The notes: generated from the sequence alone by a model not told the origin. DNA of 64,000 nucleotides from Acetobacterium malicum subsp. dehalogenans DSM 11527 (GCF_000472665.1 NZ_AXAC01000004.1:62001-126000); one strand, 5' to 3'. Shown: positions 41,776 to 54,844, counted from the first letter of the stretch. A program made the numbers and translations.

Positions 41776-42438
41776 ATGGAAGGCCCAAAAATTTACGGGT
41801 ATCTCTTCGGAATGCCAATCACACAAACTCTTGTGAACACCTGGATCATCATGGTGATGATTCTGGTTGTGTGTGCTATTTTGACAAAAAATATGCAAAA
41901 GCGTCCAGGAAAAGCCCAAGTCATTGCTGAAACCATTGTCACGGTTATGGATGGTTTAGTCGGACAAACGATGGGAAAAGATAAGATGAAGTTTGCTCCT
42001 TGGATGCTTGCTCTGATTATGTTTCTTGCGTTTGCAAACACTGCTGGAATCTATGGTCTGAGATCTCCAACAGCCGATCTAAACTGTACAGTTGGCCTGG
42101 CTTTGATGACATTCTTTATGACCCAGTTCTTTGGTTTAAAATCAAAGGGATTGGGAGGCTACCTCAAGGGTTTCCTTGAGCCAATGCCGTTCTTGCTGCC
42201 AATTAATATAATTGGAGAATTCGCCAATCCGGTTTCCCTGTCTTTCCGTCTTTTCGGAAACCTGCTGGGAGGCGGTATCATTATGGCACTACTGTATTCG
42301 GCGTTAGCAGGATTGTATTTCTTTCCGATTGTAATTCCTGTTCCGTTCCATTTCTACTTTGATATCTTCTCAGGATTATTGCAAAGCTTTATCTTTACAA
42401 TGCTATCCATGGTGTTTATTTCTGGGGCTATGGATTAA
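41776..42438 (+). CDS. atpB: ATP synthase subunit a
   Basis: A 220-residue membrane stator subunit with about five helices. The essential arginine is Arg158 in SLSFRLFGNLLGG, which faces the ion-binding glutamate of the c ring. The NIIGEFANPVS segment before it is typical. Together with subunit c it forms the path for Na+ across the membrane. An AATGAGGTG site precedes the start. The gene lies directly before the three c-subunit genes. Confidence 0.95.
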   Translation: MEGPKIYGYLFGMPITQTLVNTWIIMVMILVVCAILTKNMQKRPGKAQVIAETIVTVMDGLVGQTMGKDKMKFAPWMLALIMFLAFANTAGIYGLRSPTADLNCTVGLALMTFFMTQFFGLKSKGLGGYLKGFLEPMPFLLPINIIGEFANPVSLSFRLFGNLLGGGIIMALLYSALAGLYFFPIVIPVPFHFYFDIFSGLLQSFIFTMLSMVFISGAMD

Positions 42439-42441
42439 TGA

Positions 42442-42807
<366 letters not shown>

Positions 42808-42821
42808 AAGGAAATTTTTAG

Positions 42822-43088
<267 letters not shown>

Positions 43089-43122
43089 TTAAAAATTAAT
43101 TATAAATTTCGGTTGAAATTAG

Positions 43123-43389
<267 letters not shown>

Positions 43390-43447
43390 TAGGTGATTTT
43401 GTAATGAAATACGTTTATGCTTATGAATTAGAAAGGGGGCTATAACA

Positions 43448-43957
43448 TTGATATTTGAATATGCAGGCTTAGTTGGAATTGACTTAAAACTCTTACTGGC
43501 AACAATCGTTAACTTTATTATTTTCTTTTTGTTATTAAGACATTTCTTTTATGACAAAGTTAAAGATATTATTGCAAAACGACAAGAAGATGTTTCGGCT
43601 GAAATAGTAGGTGCTACTGAAAAAAATGCCGCAGCAGCTAAACTGAAACAGGAATACGAAACAATGTTGGCTGACATCCGTTCCAAAGAACGTGAGATCA
43701 TTCGAGATGCAAATGTAGAAGCACAGGCTCAAAAACATGATATTGTTGAAAAAGCTCATGCGGATGCAAAACTGATTATGGAAAAAGCCATGGCTGAAAT
43801 TGAAGTCGAAAAACGCAAAGCGATGAACGAAGTTAAATCTAACATCGTTGATCTGTCACTCTTTGCGGCTGAAAAAATTATTCACAAATCCATGGATCAA
43901 AAACAACATGAAGCCATGATTTTAGACTTTATCGATAAGGTAGGGGATGCTAAATGA
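43448..43957 (+). CDS. atpF: ATP synthase subunit b
   Basis: A 169-residue peripheral stalk subunit. One N-terminal membrane helix (LKLLLATIVNFIIFFLLLRHFFY) is followed by a long charged coiled coil that binds subunit delta at its end. The start is TTG with AAAGGGGG 9 bases upstream. Its last four bases overlap atpH. Confidence 0.94.
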   Translation: MIFEYAGLVGIDLKLLLATIVNFIIFFLLLRHFFYDKVKDIIAKRQEDVSAEIVGATEKNAAAAKLKQEYETMLADIRSKEREIIRDANVEAQAQKHDIVEKAHADAKLIMEKAMAEIEVEKRKAMNEVKSNIVDLSLFAAEKIIHKSMDQKQHEAMILDFIDKVGDAK

Positions 43958-44496
43958 GTTTAGTAGCGAAAAGATATGCCCAGGCCTTATTCGACACAGC
44001 CGTTGATAACAATCTTGTTGATGGAATGTACGATGAGTTTTCTTCGGTCATTGATCTTTTCAAGTCTGAAGCCGGATTAATGAATCTGATGTTAACCCCT
44101 TCAATGAACACTTCTGAAAAGAAGGGTGTTCTTGGCCGGGTTTTTGGAGACTCATATAATCAGTACTTGAGAAATTTTTTAAACATTCTTTTGGATAAAA
44201 ATCGTTTTGAATTTCTTGTCGAAATTCATGATACATTCAAACAATTGGTGTTGCCCTACAAAAACACTGTGGAAGCCCGGGTATTAACCGTGGTGCCCCT
44301 GGACGAAGCCCTGCGGGTTGCTTTGGAAGCAAACCTGGCCAAGCGTTTTGATAAAAAGGTAATTCTTGAAAACGTCATCGATGAGTCAATTCTTGGCGGT
44401 GCCGTGGTTTATGTAGGGGATCAGGTTATTGATGGGAGCATCAAAAATCAGTTAAATCAAATGAAAACACAAATGAACAGTTTAAGACTACATTAA
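43954..44496 (+). CDS. atpH: ATP synthase subunit delta
   Basis: A 180-residue stator subunit joining the b subunits to F1. It starts MSLVAKRYAQALFDTAVDNN, and the C-terminal region contains the typical ILGGAVVYVGDQVIDGSIKNQLNQ block. The start overlaps the end of atpF as ATGA, so the two are translationally coupled. Confidence 0.94.
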   Translation: MSLVAKRYAQALFDTAVDNNLVDGMYDEFSSVIDLFKSEAGLMNLMLTPSMNTSEKKGVLGRVFGDSYNQYLRNFLNILLDKNRFEFLVEIHDTFKQLVLPYKNTVEARVLTVVPLDEALRVALEANLAKRFDKKVILENVIDESILGGAVVYVGDQVIDGSIKNQLNQMKTQMNSLRLH

Positions 44497-44506
44497 AAAG
44501 AGGTGA

Positions 44507-46021
<1,515 letters not shown>

Positions 46022-46044
46022 ATTGTCAGCGGAGGTGATTCTGA

Positions 46045-46935
46045 GTGGCAGAAAATGTACAAGATATTAAACGTCGGATAAAAAGTGTAAACAGTACAAA
46101 GCAAATCACCCATGCCATGGAACTGGTGGCTTCGGCTAAGCTGCGAAAAAGTCGCGAGCTGGCCGAAGGTCGTCGCCCTTATTTTGAGGCCATGATTGAA
46201 AGTATGGGACGCATTGTTGAAAAAAGTGGAAGCACTCGAAATGTTTTCATGAACCAGCGTGAAGTCAAAAAAGTTGCCTATATCGTCATAACTGGTGATA
46301 AAGGATTGGCTGGGGGCTACAATGTGAATGTTGCTAAACTGGTTGAGGATCACGTAGCGAATAAAGAAGATGCTGTTATTTACGCCGTTGGGTCTCGTGG
46401 TCGGGATCATTTCAGAAATCGCGACTACACTATCCAGGGTGAATATCTCGGTATTTCAGAACGACCAAACTTTTTTAATGCCAGAGAAGTGACTGCGGTG
46501 GTAATGGAAGGATTTAAAAATGGGGAATATGATGAAGTTTATATTGCCTATACCAAATTTATTTCCACCATTTCTCAACATGCCAGCTTAATGAAGCTGC
46601 TACCACTGAGTGTGGAAGATCTCAAACCGGTTAAAAAAGCTGAAGTAGTGGAAAATGAAGGAAAAAGTAAAGATCTGACGGTCATGCTCTATGAGCCAGA
46701 ACCAGAAGAACTGTTAACGTACCTGATTCCAAACTTTGTCAGCAGCACCGTATATGGCTCGATGATTGAAAGTGCCGCCAGTGAACAAGGGGCACGTCGT
46801 ACCGCCATGGAATCGGCAACGACGAATGCCAATGAAATGATCGATGCGTTAACACTTAAGTTCAACCGAGTCCGTCAAGCGGCAATTACCCAAGAGATTT
46901 CGGAAATTGTCAGCGGTGCTGAAGCACTAAAATAA
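46045..46935 (+). CDS. atpG: ATP synthase subunit gamma
   Basis: A 296-residue rotor shaft subunit. The N-terminal coiled coil begins VQDIKRRIKSVNSTKQITHAMELVA, TGDKGLAGGYN lies in the middle, and the C-terminal helix has ARRTAMESATTNANEMIDALTLKFNRVRQAAITQEI. The start is GTG after a GGAGGTGATT site. The gap to atpD holds a perfect 18-base palindrome just before the atpD ribosome site. Confidence 0.96.
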   Translation: MAENVQDIKRRIKSVNSTKQITHAMELVASAKLRKSRELAEGRRPYFEAMIESMGRIVEKSGSTRNVFMNQREVKKVAYIVITGDKGLAGGYNVNVAKLVEDHVANKEDAVIYAVGSRGRDHFRNRDYTIQGEYLGISERPNFFNAREVTAVVMEGFKNGEYDEVYIAYTKFISTISQHASLMKLLPLSVEDLKPVKKAEVVENEGKSKDLTVMLYEPEPEELLTYLIPNFVSSTVYGSMIESAASEQGARRTAMESATTNANEMIDALTLKFNRVRQAAITQEISEIVSGAEALK

Positions 46936-46990
46936 ACATGCAGCAACTGGCGGCTTAGCCGGCCAGGACAGAATAATGATAAATAATGAG

Positions 46991-47008
46991 TGCAAATTAA
47001 TTTGCACA
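46991..47008 (+). promoter_or_regulatory. Perfect 18-base palindrome abutting the atpD ribosome binding site
   Basis: GTGCAAATTAATTTGCAC reads the same on both strands and is followed directly by AAGGAGG (47009-47015). As RNA it could form a small hairpin that changes initiation or stability at the gamma-beta junction. There is no T run, so it is not a terminator. Confidence 0.6.
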
Positions 47009-47020
47009 AGGAGGTTATAG

Positions 47021-48424
<1,404 letters not shown>

Positions 48425-48439
48425 TTGAGGTGAGTTTTA

Positions 48440-48841
48440 ATGGCTGAAACTTTCAGATTAAAAATCATTGCTCCAACCGGCATCTTTTTTGATGAAGATA
48501 TTGAGCGCATTGTTATCCGGGGAACAGAAGGAGAGTTTGCGGTACTTGCTGAGCATACACCGCTGACCACCACAGTAGCCATTGGTACCTTTAATATAAT
48601 TTTTGGCGATAAAAAAAGTAAATGCGGCACCCTTTTAGGAGGCGTTGCCACCATTAATCCCAGAGAGACCATTATTTTAACCGATGCAGCTGAATGGCCG
48701 GAAGAAATTGATCTTAAACGGGCTCAGGAAGCGAAAGAGCGAGCCTTACAACGTCTTAAAGACGACAAGTACGACGCAGCTCGAGCTCAGGCAGCTTTGG
48801 AAAGAGCAATTGCTCGTATCAATTCAAAAGAAGGTTTATAA
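48440..48841 (+). CDS. atpC: ATP synthase subunit epsilon
   Basis: A 133-residue epsilon subunit with the N-terminal beta-sandwich (FRLKIIAPTGIFFDEDIERIVIRGTEGEFAVLAEHTPLTT) and the C-terminal helical hairpin rich in Ala, Arg and Glu. It couples rotor and F1 and can inhibit ATP hydrolysis. It is the last gene of the operon; a terminator follows within 40 bases. Confidence 0.96.
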   Translation: MAETFRLKIIAPTGIFFDEDIERIVIRGTEGEFAVLAEHTPLTTTVAIGTFNIIFGDKKSKCGTLLGGVATINPRETIILTDAAEWPEEIDLKRAQEAKERALQRLKDDKYDAARAQAALERAIARINSKEGL

Positions 48842-48865
48842 TTCAAAGATTTATAATCAAATAAA

Positions 48866-48905
48866 AGAAAGCCAGGGTTTCCTTGAGAAGCTGGCTTTCT
48901 TTTTT
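48866..48905 (+). terminator. Rho-independent terminator of the ATP synthase operon
   Basis: AGAAAGCCAG pairs with CTGGCTTTCT around a 15-base loop and is followed by a T run. Confidence 0.9.
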
Positions 48906-48948
48906 ATTACGCTTTTTTGGGGCAAGTGTTTTAAAGACCCTTTTTCTG

Positions 48949-48957
48949 TGCTATAAT
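48949..48957 (+). promoter_or_regulatory. Extended -10 promoter for the UDP-sugar genes
   Basis: TGCTATAAT is a TG-extended consensus -10, with a weak TTTTAA at 17 bases upstream (48929-48934). It lies 114 bases before the UDP-glucose dehydrogenase homologue. Confidence 0.55.
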
Positions 48958-49071
48958 TTAGGTTGAAAGTTAGGGGCATTGTGTGTCAATCGATGAATGA
49001 TAAAATTGAGAGTAAACAGCGATGTGATGGTTAGTTGACGCAAAAAACCATTACAAACGGGAGGATAAGGA

Positions 49072-50403
49072 ATGAATATTTGTATTATCGGACTGGGTAT
49101 TTTAGGGATTACCTATGGTTCCATTTTGTCAGATTCGGATGTGAATGTCATCTGTGTCGACACTGACGAAGAAACAATCAACATGCTCACAGAGGGTGAT
49201 CTGCCTATTTACGAGCCAGGATTAAAGGCGTTGGTTTCGACTTCGGTATCAACTGGTCGGTTGTACTTTAGTTCAAATATTCAAAGTGCCATTAAGAAAA
49301 GCGAAATTATTTTTATAACCTGTGAGGTACCGACTAATGATCATGATTTTCCGGATCTTCGGTTTATGAAACCGATCGCCCAAAGCATCGGCAATCATAT
49401 GGAAGCCTATGTAACGGTGGTGATTAAATCAACGGTGCCGCCGGGCACCTGTCAGATTATAAGACAAACGATCCAAAAGACGCTCGATGAGCGGGAGGTG
49501 GATATCCCCTTTGATGTTATCAGTAATCCGGATTTTGCCCGCAAAGGTTCAATGATCAAGGACTGTCTGGTGCCGGATATGGTCGTGATTGGATCGGATT
49601 CGCCGACGGCGGTGGAGCGCTTAAAAAGTGTCTATGATAGCCTTCATGTCCGGGAAGAAAACTATGTGATCACCGATCCCCAGAGTGCCGAAATGATTAA
49701 ATATGGGGTAAATGCTTTTCTGGCAACGAAGCTTTCCTTTATTAATGAGATGGCTTTACTTTGTGAAAATGCCAATGCCAACATTCTCGATGTTTCCAAT
49801 GGCATGGGCCGGGATGAACGGATTGGCCCTGGCTATCTGGAAGCCGGTCCGGGTTATGGCGGCAGTGACCTGCCTAAGGATTCCAAGGCCCTGGTGGAGA
49901 TTGCTAAAGCCTATGGCGAGGATTTTATGGTGCTCAAAGGGGCTATTCAGGCCAATGAGAAACAGAAAAACAAAATGGTCGAAAAAATTAAACGGATTAT
50001 GGGTAATCTGGAAGGAAAAACTATTGCCGTTTTAGGTCTGTCCTACAAACCGGAAACCACGGATATGCGGGAAGCGCCTTCGATCAATATTGTCAAAGGT
50101 CTGGTTGGCGATGGGGCCAAGATCCAGATTTACTGTCCGGAAGGAAATCTGGAAGCCAAATGGCGCTTGCACAACGAAAAAGATGAGATTAGCTACTGTA
50201 ATGACGTCTATGAGGCGGCTCAGAATGCCGATGCCCTGGTGCTGATTACCAGTTGGCGGGAATTCAAGGGAATGGATCAGGAGCGCGTTCGGGCAGCCAT
50301 GAAGGATCGCTTTTTCTTTGATTTTAGAAATCTGTTTGGCGATGAACCACCAAAAGGCTTTATTTATTCAGGCCTGGGGATTCCAGAAAAGGAGATAAAA
50401 TAA
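49072..50403 (+). CDS. UDP-glucose/UDP-ManNAc dehydrogenase family protein without the catalytic cysteine
   Basis: A 443-residue member of the UDP-glucose 6-dehydrogenase family. The NAD fold (IIGLGILG), the KSTVPPGT and SNPDFARKGS blocks, the NAFLATKLSFINE segment with its lysine (220), the DERIGPGYLEAGPGYGGS region and the KPETTDMREAPS segment are all present. The invariant catalytic Cys of GGSCFPKD is replaced: the protein reads GGSDLPKD, with Asp266 encoded by GAC at 49867-49869. Without that cysteine the thioester needed for the second oxidation cannot form. The enzyme may stop at the aldehyde or have another role. galU and a phosphohexomutase follow directly. Confidence 0.88.
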   Translation: MNICIIGLGILGITYGSILSDSDVNVICVDTDEETINMLTEGDLPIYEPGLKALVSTSVSTGRLYFSSNIQSAIKKSEIIFITCEVPTNDHDFPDLRFMKPIAQSIGNHMEAYVTVVIKSTVPPGTCQIIRQTIQKTLDEREVDIPFDVISNPDFARKGSMIKDCLVPDMVVIGSDSPTAVERLKSVYDSLHVREENYVITDPQSAEMIKYGVNAFLATKLSFINEMALLCENANANILDVSNGMGRDERIGPGYLEAGPGYGGSDLPKDSKALVEIAKAYGEDFMVLKGAIQANEKQKNKMVEKIKRIMGNLEGKTIAVLGLSYKPETTDMREAPSINIVKGLVGDGAKIQIYCPEGNLEAKWRLHNEKDEISYCNDVYEAAQNADALVLITSWREFKGMDQERVRAAMKDRFFFDFRNLFGDEPPKGFIYSGLGIPEKEIK

Positions 50404-50404
50404 A

Positions 50405-51280
50405 ATGAAAAAAGTTCGCAAAGCGGTTATTCCAGCGGCAGGACTGGGCACCCGATTTTTACCAATCACCAAGTCGACACCGAAAGAAATGCTTCCCATC
50501 GTTGATAAACCGACGATCCAATATATTATTGAAGAAATTGTCGCTTCGGGTATCGAAGAAATATTGATTATCAATGGCCGTAATAAAGAAAGTATCATCA
50601 ATCACTTTGACAAGGTCCCAGAACTGGAAGCCCTGTTAAAAGCCGGCGGCAAAACTGAGGCGCTGGAGCAAGTGGAAGCCATCACAAACATGGCAAAAAT
50701 CTTTTCGGTGCGGCAGAAAGAAGCCAAGGGTCTGGGGCATGCCGTGCTTTGTGCCAAAGAATTTGTCGGTGACGAACCCTTTGCGGTGGTGCTCGGGGAT
50801 GATATTGTTTATAATGATGAAAATCCGGCCCTGAAACAAATGGTGGACGTCTATAATGCTTACGGGGCTTCGGTAATCGGAGTTCAGCAGGTCGCCCCAG
50901 ATCAGGTCAATAAGTATGGTATCGTTTCCGGGGATGCTGTTGGCGAACGGGTGTATCAGGTCAATGATCTGGTCGAAAAGCCGGCCGTCGGCACCGCTCC
51001 TTCAACCATGGCTATTTTAGGACGCTATATCATCACCCCGGGAATATTTGAGGTACTTGAGCGGACTGGCAAAGGTGCCGGCGGTGAAATTCAACTCACG
51101 GACGGACTAAAAACCCTGGCTACCATGGAGAAGATGTTTGCCTATGATTTTATCGGCAAACGTTATGATGTTGGCGACAAGCTGGGCTTTCTTCAGGCGA
51201 CCGTGGAATATGGCTTGAGAGATGGGAAACTGGGTGCCGATTTTAAACGATATTTAGAAACCTTATTGAATGATAAATAG
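50405..51280 (+). CDS. galU: UTP-glucose-1-phosphate uridylyltransferase
   Basis: A 291-residue GalU that makes UDP-glucose. The N-terminal nucleotide loop AVIPAAGLGTRFLPITKSTPKEMLPIVDKP is diagnostic, followed by QKEAKGLGHAVLCAKEF, VVLGDDIVYNDENP and the FIGKRYDVGDKLGFLQATVEYGL end. The start lies one base after the stop of the dehydrogenase homologue, so the two are tightly coupled. It provides precursor for surface polysaccharide. Confidence 0.96.
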   Translation: MKKVRKAVIPAAGLGTRFLPITKSTPKEMLPIVDKPTIQYIIEEIVASGIEEILIINGRNKESIINHFDKVPELEALLKAGGKTEALEQVEAITNMAKIFSVRQKEAKGLGHAVLCAKEFVGDEPFAVVLGDDIVYNDENPALKQMVDVYNAYGASVIGVQQVAPDQVNKYGIVSGDAVGERVYQVNDLVEKPAVGTAPSTMAILGRYIITPGIFEVLERTGKGAGGEIQLTDGLKTLATMEKMFAYDFIGKRYDVGDKLGFLQATVEYGLRDGKLGADFKRYLETLLNDK

Positions 51281-51353
51281 TTAAATCCGACTGGCTTGAG
51301 CAAGGGACTGACGTCCCCGCGATTACCCCGAAAGGATTGGAGAAAGGAACACA

Positions 51354-53051
51354 ATGGATTATAAAAAGGCTTATCAAAATTGGTTAAATCAGCCGGACTT
51401 GGATGTTGAACTGCGGCGGGAGCTGGAAGCTATCAGTGATGAAAAAGAAATTGAAGATCGCTTTTACACCGATCTGGAATTTGGCACCGGGGGAATGCGG
51501 GGGAAAATGGGTGCCGGCAACAACCGGATGAATATTTATACCGTGGCCAAGGTAACTTATGGCTTGGGAAAATACCTGTTGCGGCAGGACATTCAGAACT
51601 GGGAGAAGGGCGTCGTGATTGCCTATGATTCCCGCCATAACTCCAGAAAATTTGCTGAAACGGCAGCTGGGGTGTTGGGCAAAATGGGGGTTACAGCTTA
51701 TCTGTTTGAAGAGCTACGGCCAACCCCGGAACTGTCTTTTGCAGTACGGGAGCTGAAAGCCGCCGGCGGGATTGTCATTACGGCATCCCATAACCCCAAA
51801 GAATACAACGGCTACAAGGTCTATGGGCCAGATGGCGGCCAGATGGTGACGGCCTCAGCCGATGCTTTGATTGCCGAAATTGCCAAAATCGAGGATGTTT
51901 TTGATATCCCGATTATGACATTGACAGAAGGCCTTAATCAAAAAATCATTAAGATGGTCGGTGAAAAAATGGATAATGCCTTTACTGACGCCGTAACATC
52001 GATTTGCATTCCTAATCCCGACAGTGATTTGAAAGTGGTTTATACGCCGCTTCATGGGTCGGGCAATCAACCGGTTCGCCGGGTCCTGGCCGAATTGGGT
52101 TACCAGCAGGTGACCGTGGTCCCGGAACAGGAATTGCCGGACGGTGATTTTACCACAGCGCCCTATCCCAACCCGGAAGATCGGTCAGTCTTTACTCTAG
52201 CCATGGCCCTGGCCGATGAATGCGGAGCAGATATTATTATTGGCACCGATCCCGATTGCGATCGGGTTGGGGTGGTTGGCCGCAATCAAAAGGGTGAGTT
52301 TGAAGTCTTTACCGGCAATCAAACCGGCGCCCTGCTGGTTGACTATTACCTGAAGACCCGAACCGATCTGCCGGATAATAAGGTGGTTATCAAAACAATC
52401 GTCACTAGTGAACTGGGCGGAATTGTGGCAAAATCCCATGGTGCGGCAGTGTTAGATGTGCTGACTGGTTTTAAATACATTGGCGAATGCATGACTGATT
52501 TTGAGAACACCGGCGATTATACTTTTGCTTTTGGCTACGAAGAAAGTTATGGTTATCTAGCGGGTAATTACGCCCGGGATAAGGATGCTGTGGTGGCGTC
52601 AGCCCTGGTTTGTGAGATGACCGATTATTATAAAAAACAAGGGTTGAGTCTTTATGAAGCGCTGTTAAGCCTGTATGAAAAATATGGCTATTTTATTGAA
52701 GATGTGGTAGCCTTGACTCTTGAAGGCATTGAGGGAAAAACCAAAATTACCGCCATCATGGAAAAGTTCAGAACGGTCAACTTCCCGGGTTTTGCCGATG
52801 CCAAACTGATTTGCTTCAATGATTATGAATCAGGTATCAGCACGGATATGGTTTCAGGAGCAAAATCAGAAATTGATCTGCCCCGATCAAATGTCTTAAA
52901 ATTTGTTTTTGATGATTATTCCTGGTTTGCCTTGCGACCTTCGGGGACAGAACCCAAGCTGAAGATTTATTTCTCGGTAACCGGAAAAACCCAGGAACAA
53001 GCCACAGCAAAAAAAGAATTGCTGAAAAAGCAGGTAACGGATTTAATCTGA
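51354..53051 (+). CDS. pgcA: Phosphoglucomutase/phosphomannomutase (alpha-D-phosphohexomutase)
   Basis: A 565-residue phosphohexomutase. The active-site serine loop is TASHNPKEYNGYKVYGPDGGQ, the metal loop GTDPDCDRVGV, the sugar-binding loop FGYEESYGYL and the phosphate loop RPSGTEPKLKIYF. It most resembles Gram-positive PgcA enzymes that convert glucose 6-phosphate to glucose 1-phosphate for GalU. It lies 73 bases after galU, and a bidirectional terminator follows. The symbol is assigned by type, not by test. Confidence 0.9.
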   Translation: MDYKKAYQNWLNQPDLDVELRRELEAISDEKEIEDRFYTDLEFGTGGMRGKMGAGNNRMNIYTVAKVTYGLGKYLLRQDIQNWEKGVVIAYDSRHNSRKFAETAAGVLGKMGVTAYLFEELRPTPELSFAVRELKAAGGIVITASHNPKEYNGYKVYGPDGGQMVTASADALIAEIAKIEDVFDIPIMTLTEGLNQKIIKMVGEKMDNAFTDAVTSICIPNPDSDLKVVYTPLHGSGNQPVRRVLAELGYQQVTVVPEQELPDGDFTTAPYPNPEDRSVFTLAMALADECGADIIIGTDPDCDRVGVVGRNQKGEFEVFTGNQTGALLVDYYLKTRTDLPDNKVVIKTIVTSELGGIVAKSHGAAVLDVLTGFKYIGECMTDFENTGDYTFAFGYEESYGYLAGNYARDKDAVVASALVCEMTDYYKKQGLSLYEALLSLYEKYGYFIEDVVALTLEGIEGKTKITAIMEKFRTVNFPGFADAKLICFNDYESGISTDMVSGAKSEIDLPRSNVLKFVFDDYSWFALRPSGTEPKLKIYFSVTGKTQEQATAKKELLKKQVTDLI

Positions 53052-53100
53052 GCGGTGCGCATTAAGAAATGGTGTCGAAAGAATAAAGAAACAAATAAAT

Positions 53101-53139
53101 AAAAGGCGTTATCCCGTGAATTGGGATAACGCCTTTTTT
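53101..53139. terminator. Bidirectional terminator between pgcA and the LCP gene
   Basis: AAAAGGCGTTATCCC pairs with GGGATAACGCCTTTTTT around a 7-base loop. T-rich ends on both strands let it serve the two converging genes. Confidence 0.92.
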
Positions 53140-53168
53140 GTGGTAGTCGTTAAGTCATTGATTAAGTA

Positions 53169-54680
53169 TCAATTAACAGTTTCCGAGGAAGTGCCATCGC
53201 CAGAACTGCTATCTCCGCTGGAACCAGAATCAGTTGCGCCGGAATCACTTCCAGAACTGGAGTCAGAGCCAGTTCCAGAATCAGTTGACCCCGAACTTGA
53301 GTCAGAACCGGAAGATGTTCCGCCCGAACTGGAGGAGTCTGATCCCGAGGTACCAGAGCTACCGGATGAACCTGATCCTGAGGATTCCGTAGTTGAATAG
53401 GTAGAACCGGGATTACTGGGTTCGGAATAGTCGCTGCTACTGTCACTGGGACTGGATTCAGTATAGGATGAGGATGAACCGGTGCCGGCATAGTAGGCGA
53501 TAGCATCACTGATTTCCTTCACTCGAGCTGATGGAACGTAAGCAGTATAGGTGCTTGAACCCGAGTTGGTGCCCGAGGAAATACTGGTGTTTGAGCTGGT
53601 GGTTGGACTGCTGACGTTGGTGCGATTCCCAGTGCTGGCTGAGGTACTGTCGGCACTGCTGTTGTCCGTTGTGGCGGAAGAACTGCCGCTGGCAGTGGTT
53701 GTATCCGTCGTGGTTGTTGTCTGGACAGAACCATAGATAAAAGCATGGAGGGCAATGACATTATCAGCAAGACTGTTCGGCACCACATAAGAAACGCTAT
53801 TGATCATGGCTGTAGTTACATGAGTATCGGTGGGTAGTCGGAACTCCAGAAATTGCTTGTCCGGGGATTCTAAAAACGCCTTGGCATAGGTCGTCAGCTC
53901 GCTGATTGAAAGGGTTGTTTTAATATAGGGATAAACCTTGCTTAACAGACTGATGCCGGTGGCCATATCGATGTTGAAGGCTTTGTCGGCAATTTGACCG
54001 ACAACTTCTCGCTGCCGTTCGGTTCGATAAAAGTCATCATCACTAAAGCGGTTTCTGGCATAGGCCAGCGCCTGAACGCCAGTGATGGTTTGCACCCCGG
54101 TTGTTTCCAGATAGGGATCTGCTTTACCAACTTTATCATTGACGTCATCGATGTACTTATTGGTCCATTCCAGTACATCTTCGTTCTGAACATTGACTTC
54201 AACTCCGCCCAGGGCGTCAACGGTATCAACCATCGCATCAAAATTAACGATCACATAATCTTTGATATTCAAATCGAAATTCTCGTTCAGGGTTTTTACG
54301 GCAAGCTCTGGTCCGCCATAGGCGTAGGCGGCATTTATTTTATCAAGACTTTCATAGGTGTCTTTGGTTTCGGGGATCTGCACCAGTAAGTCACGCATCA
54401 CCGAGGTAACCTTAATGTTGCCGTTTCTGAAGTCCATTGAAACAATCATAATGGTATCGGTACGATCACCTTCAATGTCGCTGCGTCCGTCAACTCCAAA
54501 AACAGCAATATTGATGGTATCAATATCTAGGTCGTTGTTGACCTTTAAGTCGGCCTCATCCATTTTTGGTTCAGCGACCATTTCATTTATTTGACTGATG
54601 GTATTAAATCCGTATACTAGTCCGGTGCCTATTAGTGAGACGATCAGAAATAGGATGACTAAAATTACTTTCTTTTTCAT
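53169..54680 (-). CDS. LytR-CpsA-Psr (LCP) family glycopolymer transferase with Ser-rich tail
   Basis: A 503-residue protein. A short basic tail and a membrane helix (5-24) anchor it, and the LCP domain (about 50-260) shows GVDGRSDIEGDRTDTIMIV with the conserved arginine/aspartate set, SVMRDLLVQIP, DKINAAYAYGGPELAVKTL, NFDAMVDTVDALGGVEV and ALAYARNRFSDDDFYRTERQREV. LCP enzymes attach glycopolymers to peptidoglycan outside the cell. From about residue 318 the protein becomes a long Ser/Thr/Gly-rich low-complexity tail, likely wall-spanning. GAAAGGAA precedes the start. It lies between UDP-glucose and dTDP-rhamnose genes, fitting a role in polymer attachment. Confidence 0.93.
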   Translation of the reverse strand: MKKKVILVILFLIVSLIGTGLVYGFNTISQINEMVAEPKMDEADLKVNNDLDIDTINIAVFGVDGRSDIEGDRTDTIMIVSMDFRNGNIKVTSVMRDLLVQIPETKDTYESLDKINAAYAYGGPELAVKTLNENFDLNIKDYVIVNFDAMVDTVDALGGVEVNVQNEDVLEWTNKYIDDVNDKVGKADPYLETTGVQTITGVQALAYARNRFSDDDFYRTERQREVVGQIADKAFNIDMATGISLLSKVYPYIKTTLSISELTTYAKAFLESPDKQFLEFRLPTDTHVTTAMINSVSYVVPNSLADNVIALHAFIYGSVQTTTTTDTTTASGSSSATTDNSSADSTSASTGNRTNVSSPTTSSNTSISSGTNSGSSTYTAYVPSARVKEISDAIAYYAGTGSSSSYTESSPSDSSSDYSEPSNPGSTYSTTESSGSGSSGSSGTSGSDSSSSGGTSSGSDSSSGSTDSGTGSDSSSGSDSGATDSGSSGDSSSGDGTSSETVN

Positions 54681-54844
54681 GAAGGTTCCTTTCGATTTAA
54701 CGAGCTAAGATCATATCAACCAATAATAACATAAATATGCTTAAAAAAACATTGAATTATCGCAATTGATCAAATAATAAAGGAAAAAAGATGTCTTTTT
54801 GTGTTTTGAATTATCTTAAAAACCTGAAAGAATCTAGAAAAAAA

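Noticed and set aside
53116-53400. Plus-strand frame encoding a Pro/Glu/Ser-rich 94-residue protein
   Set aside because: It is the reverse complement of the Ser-rich tail of the LCP gene; the composition is explained by that repeat and there is no good ribosome site.
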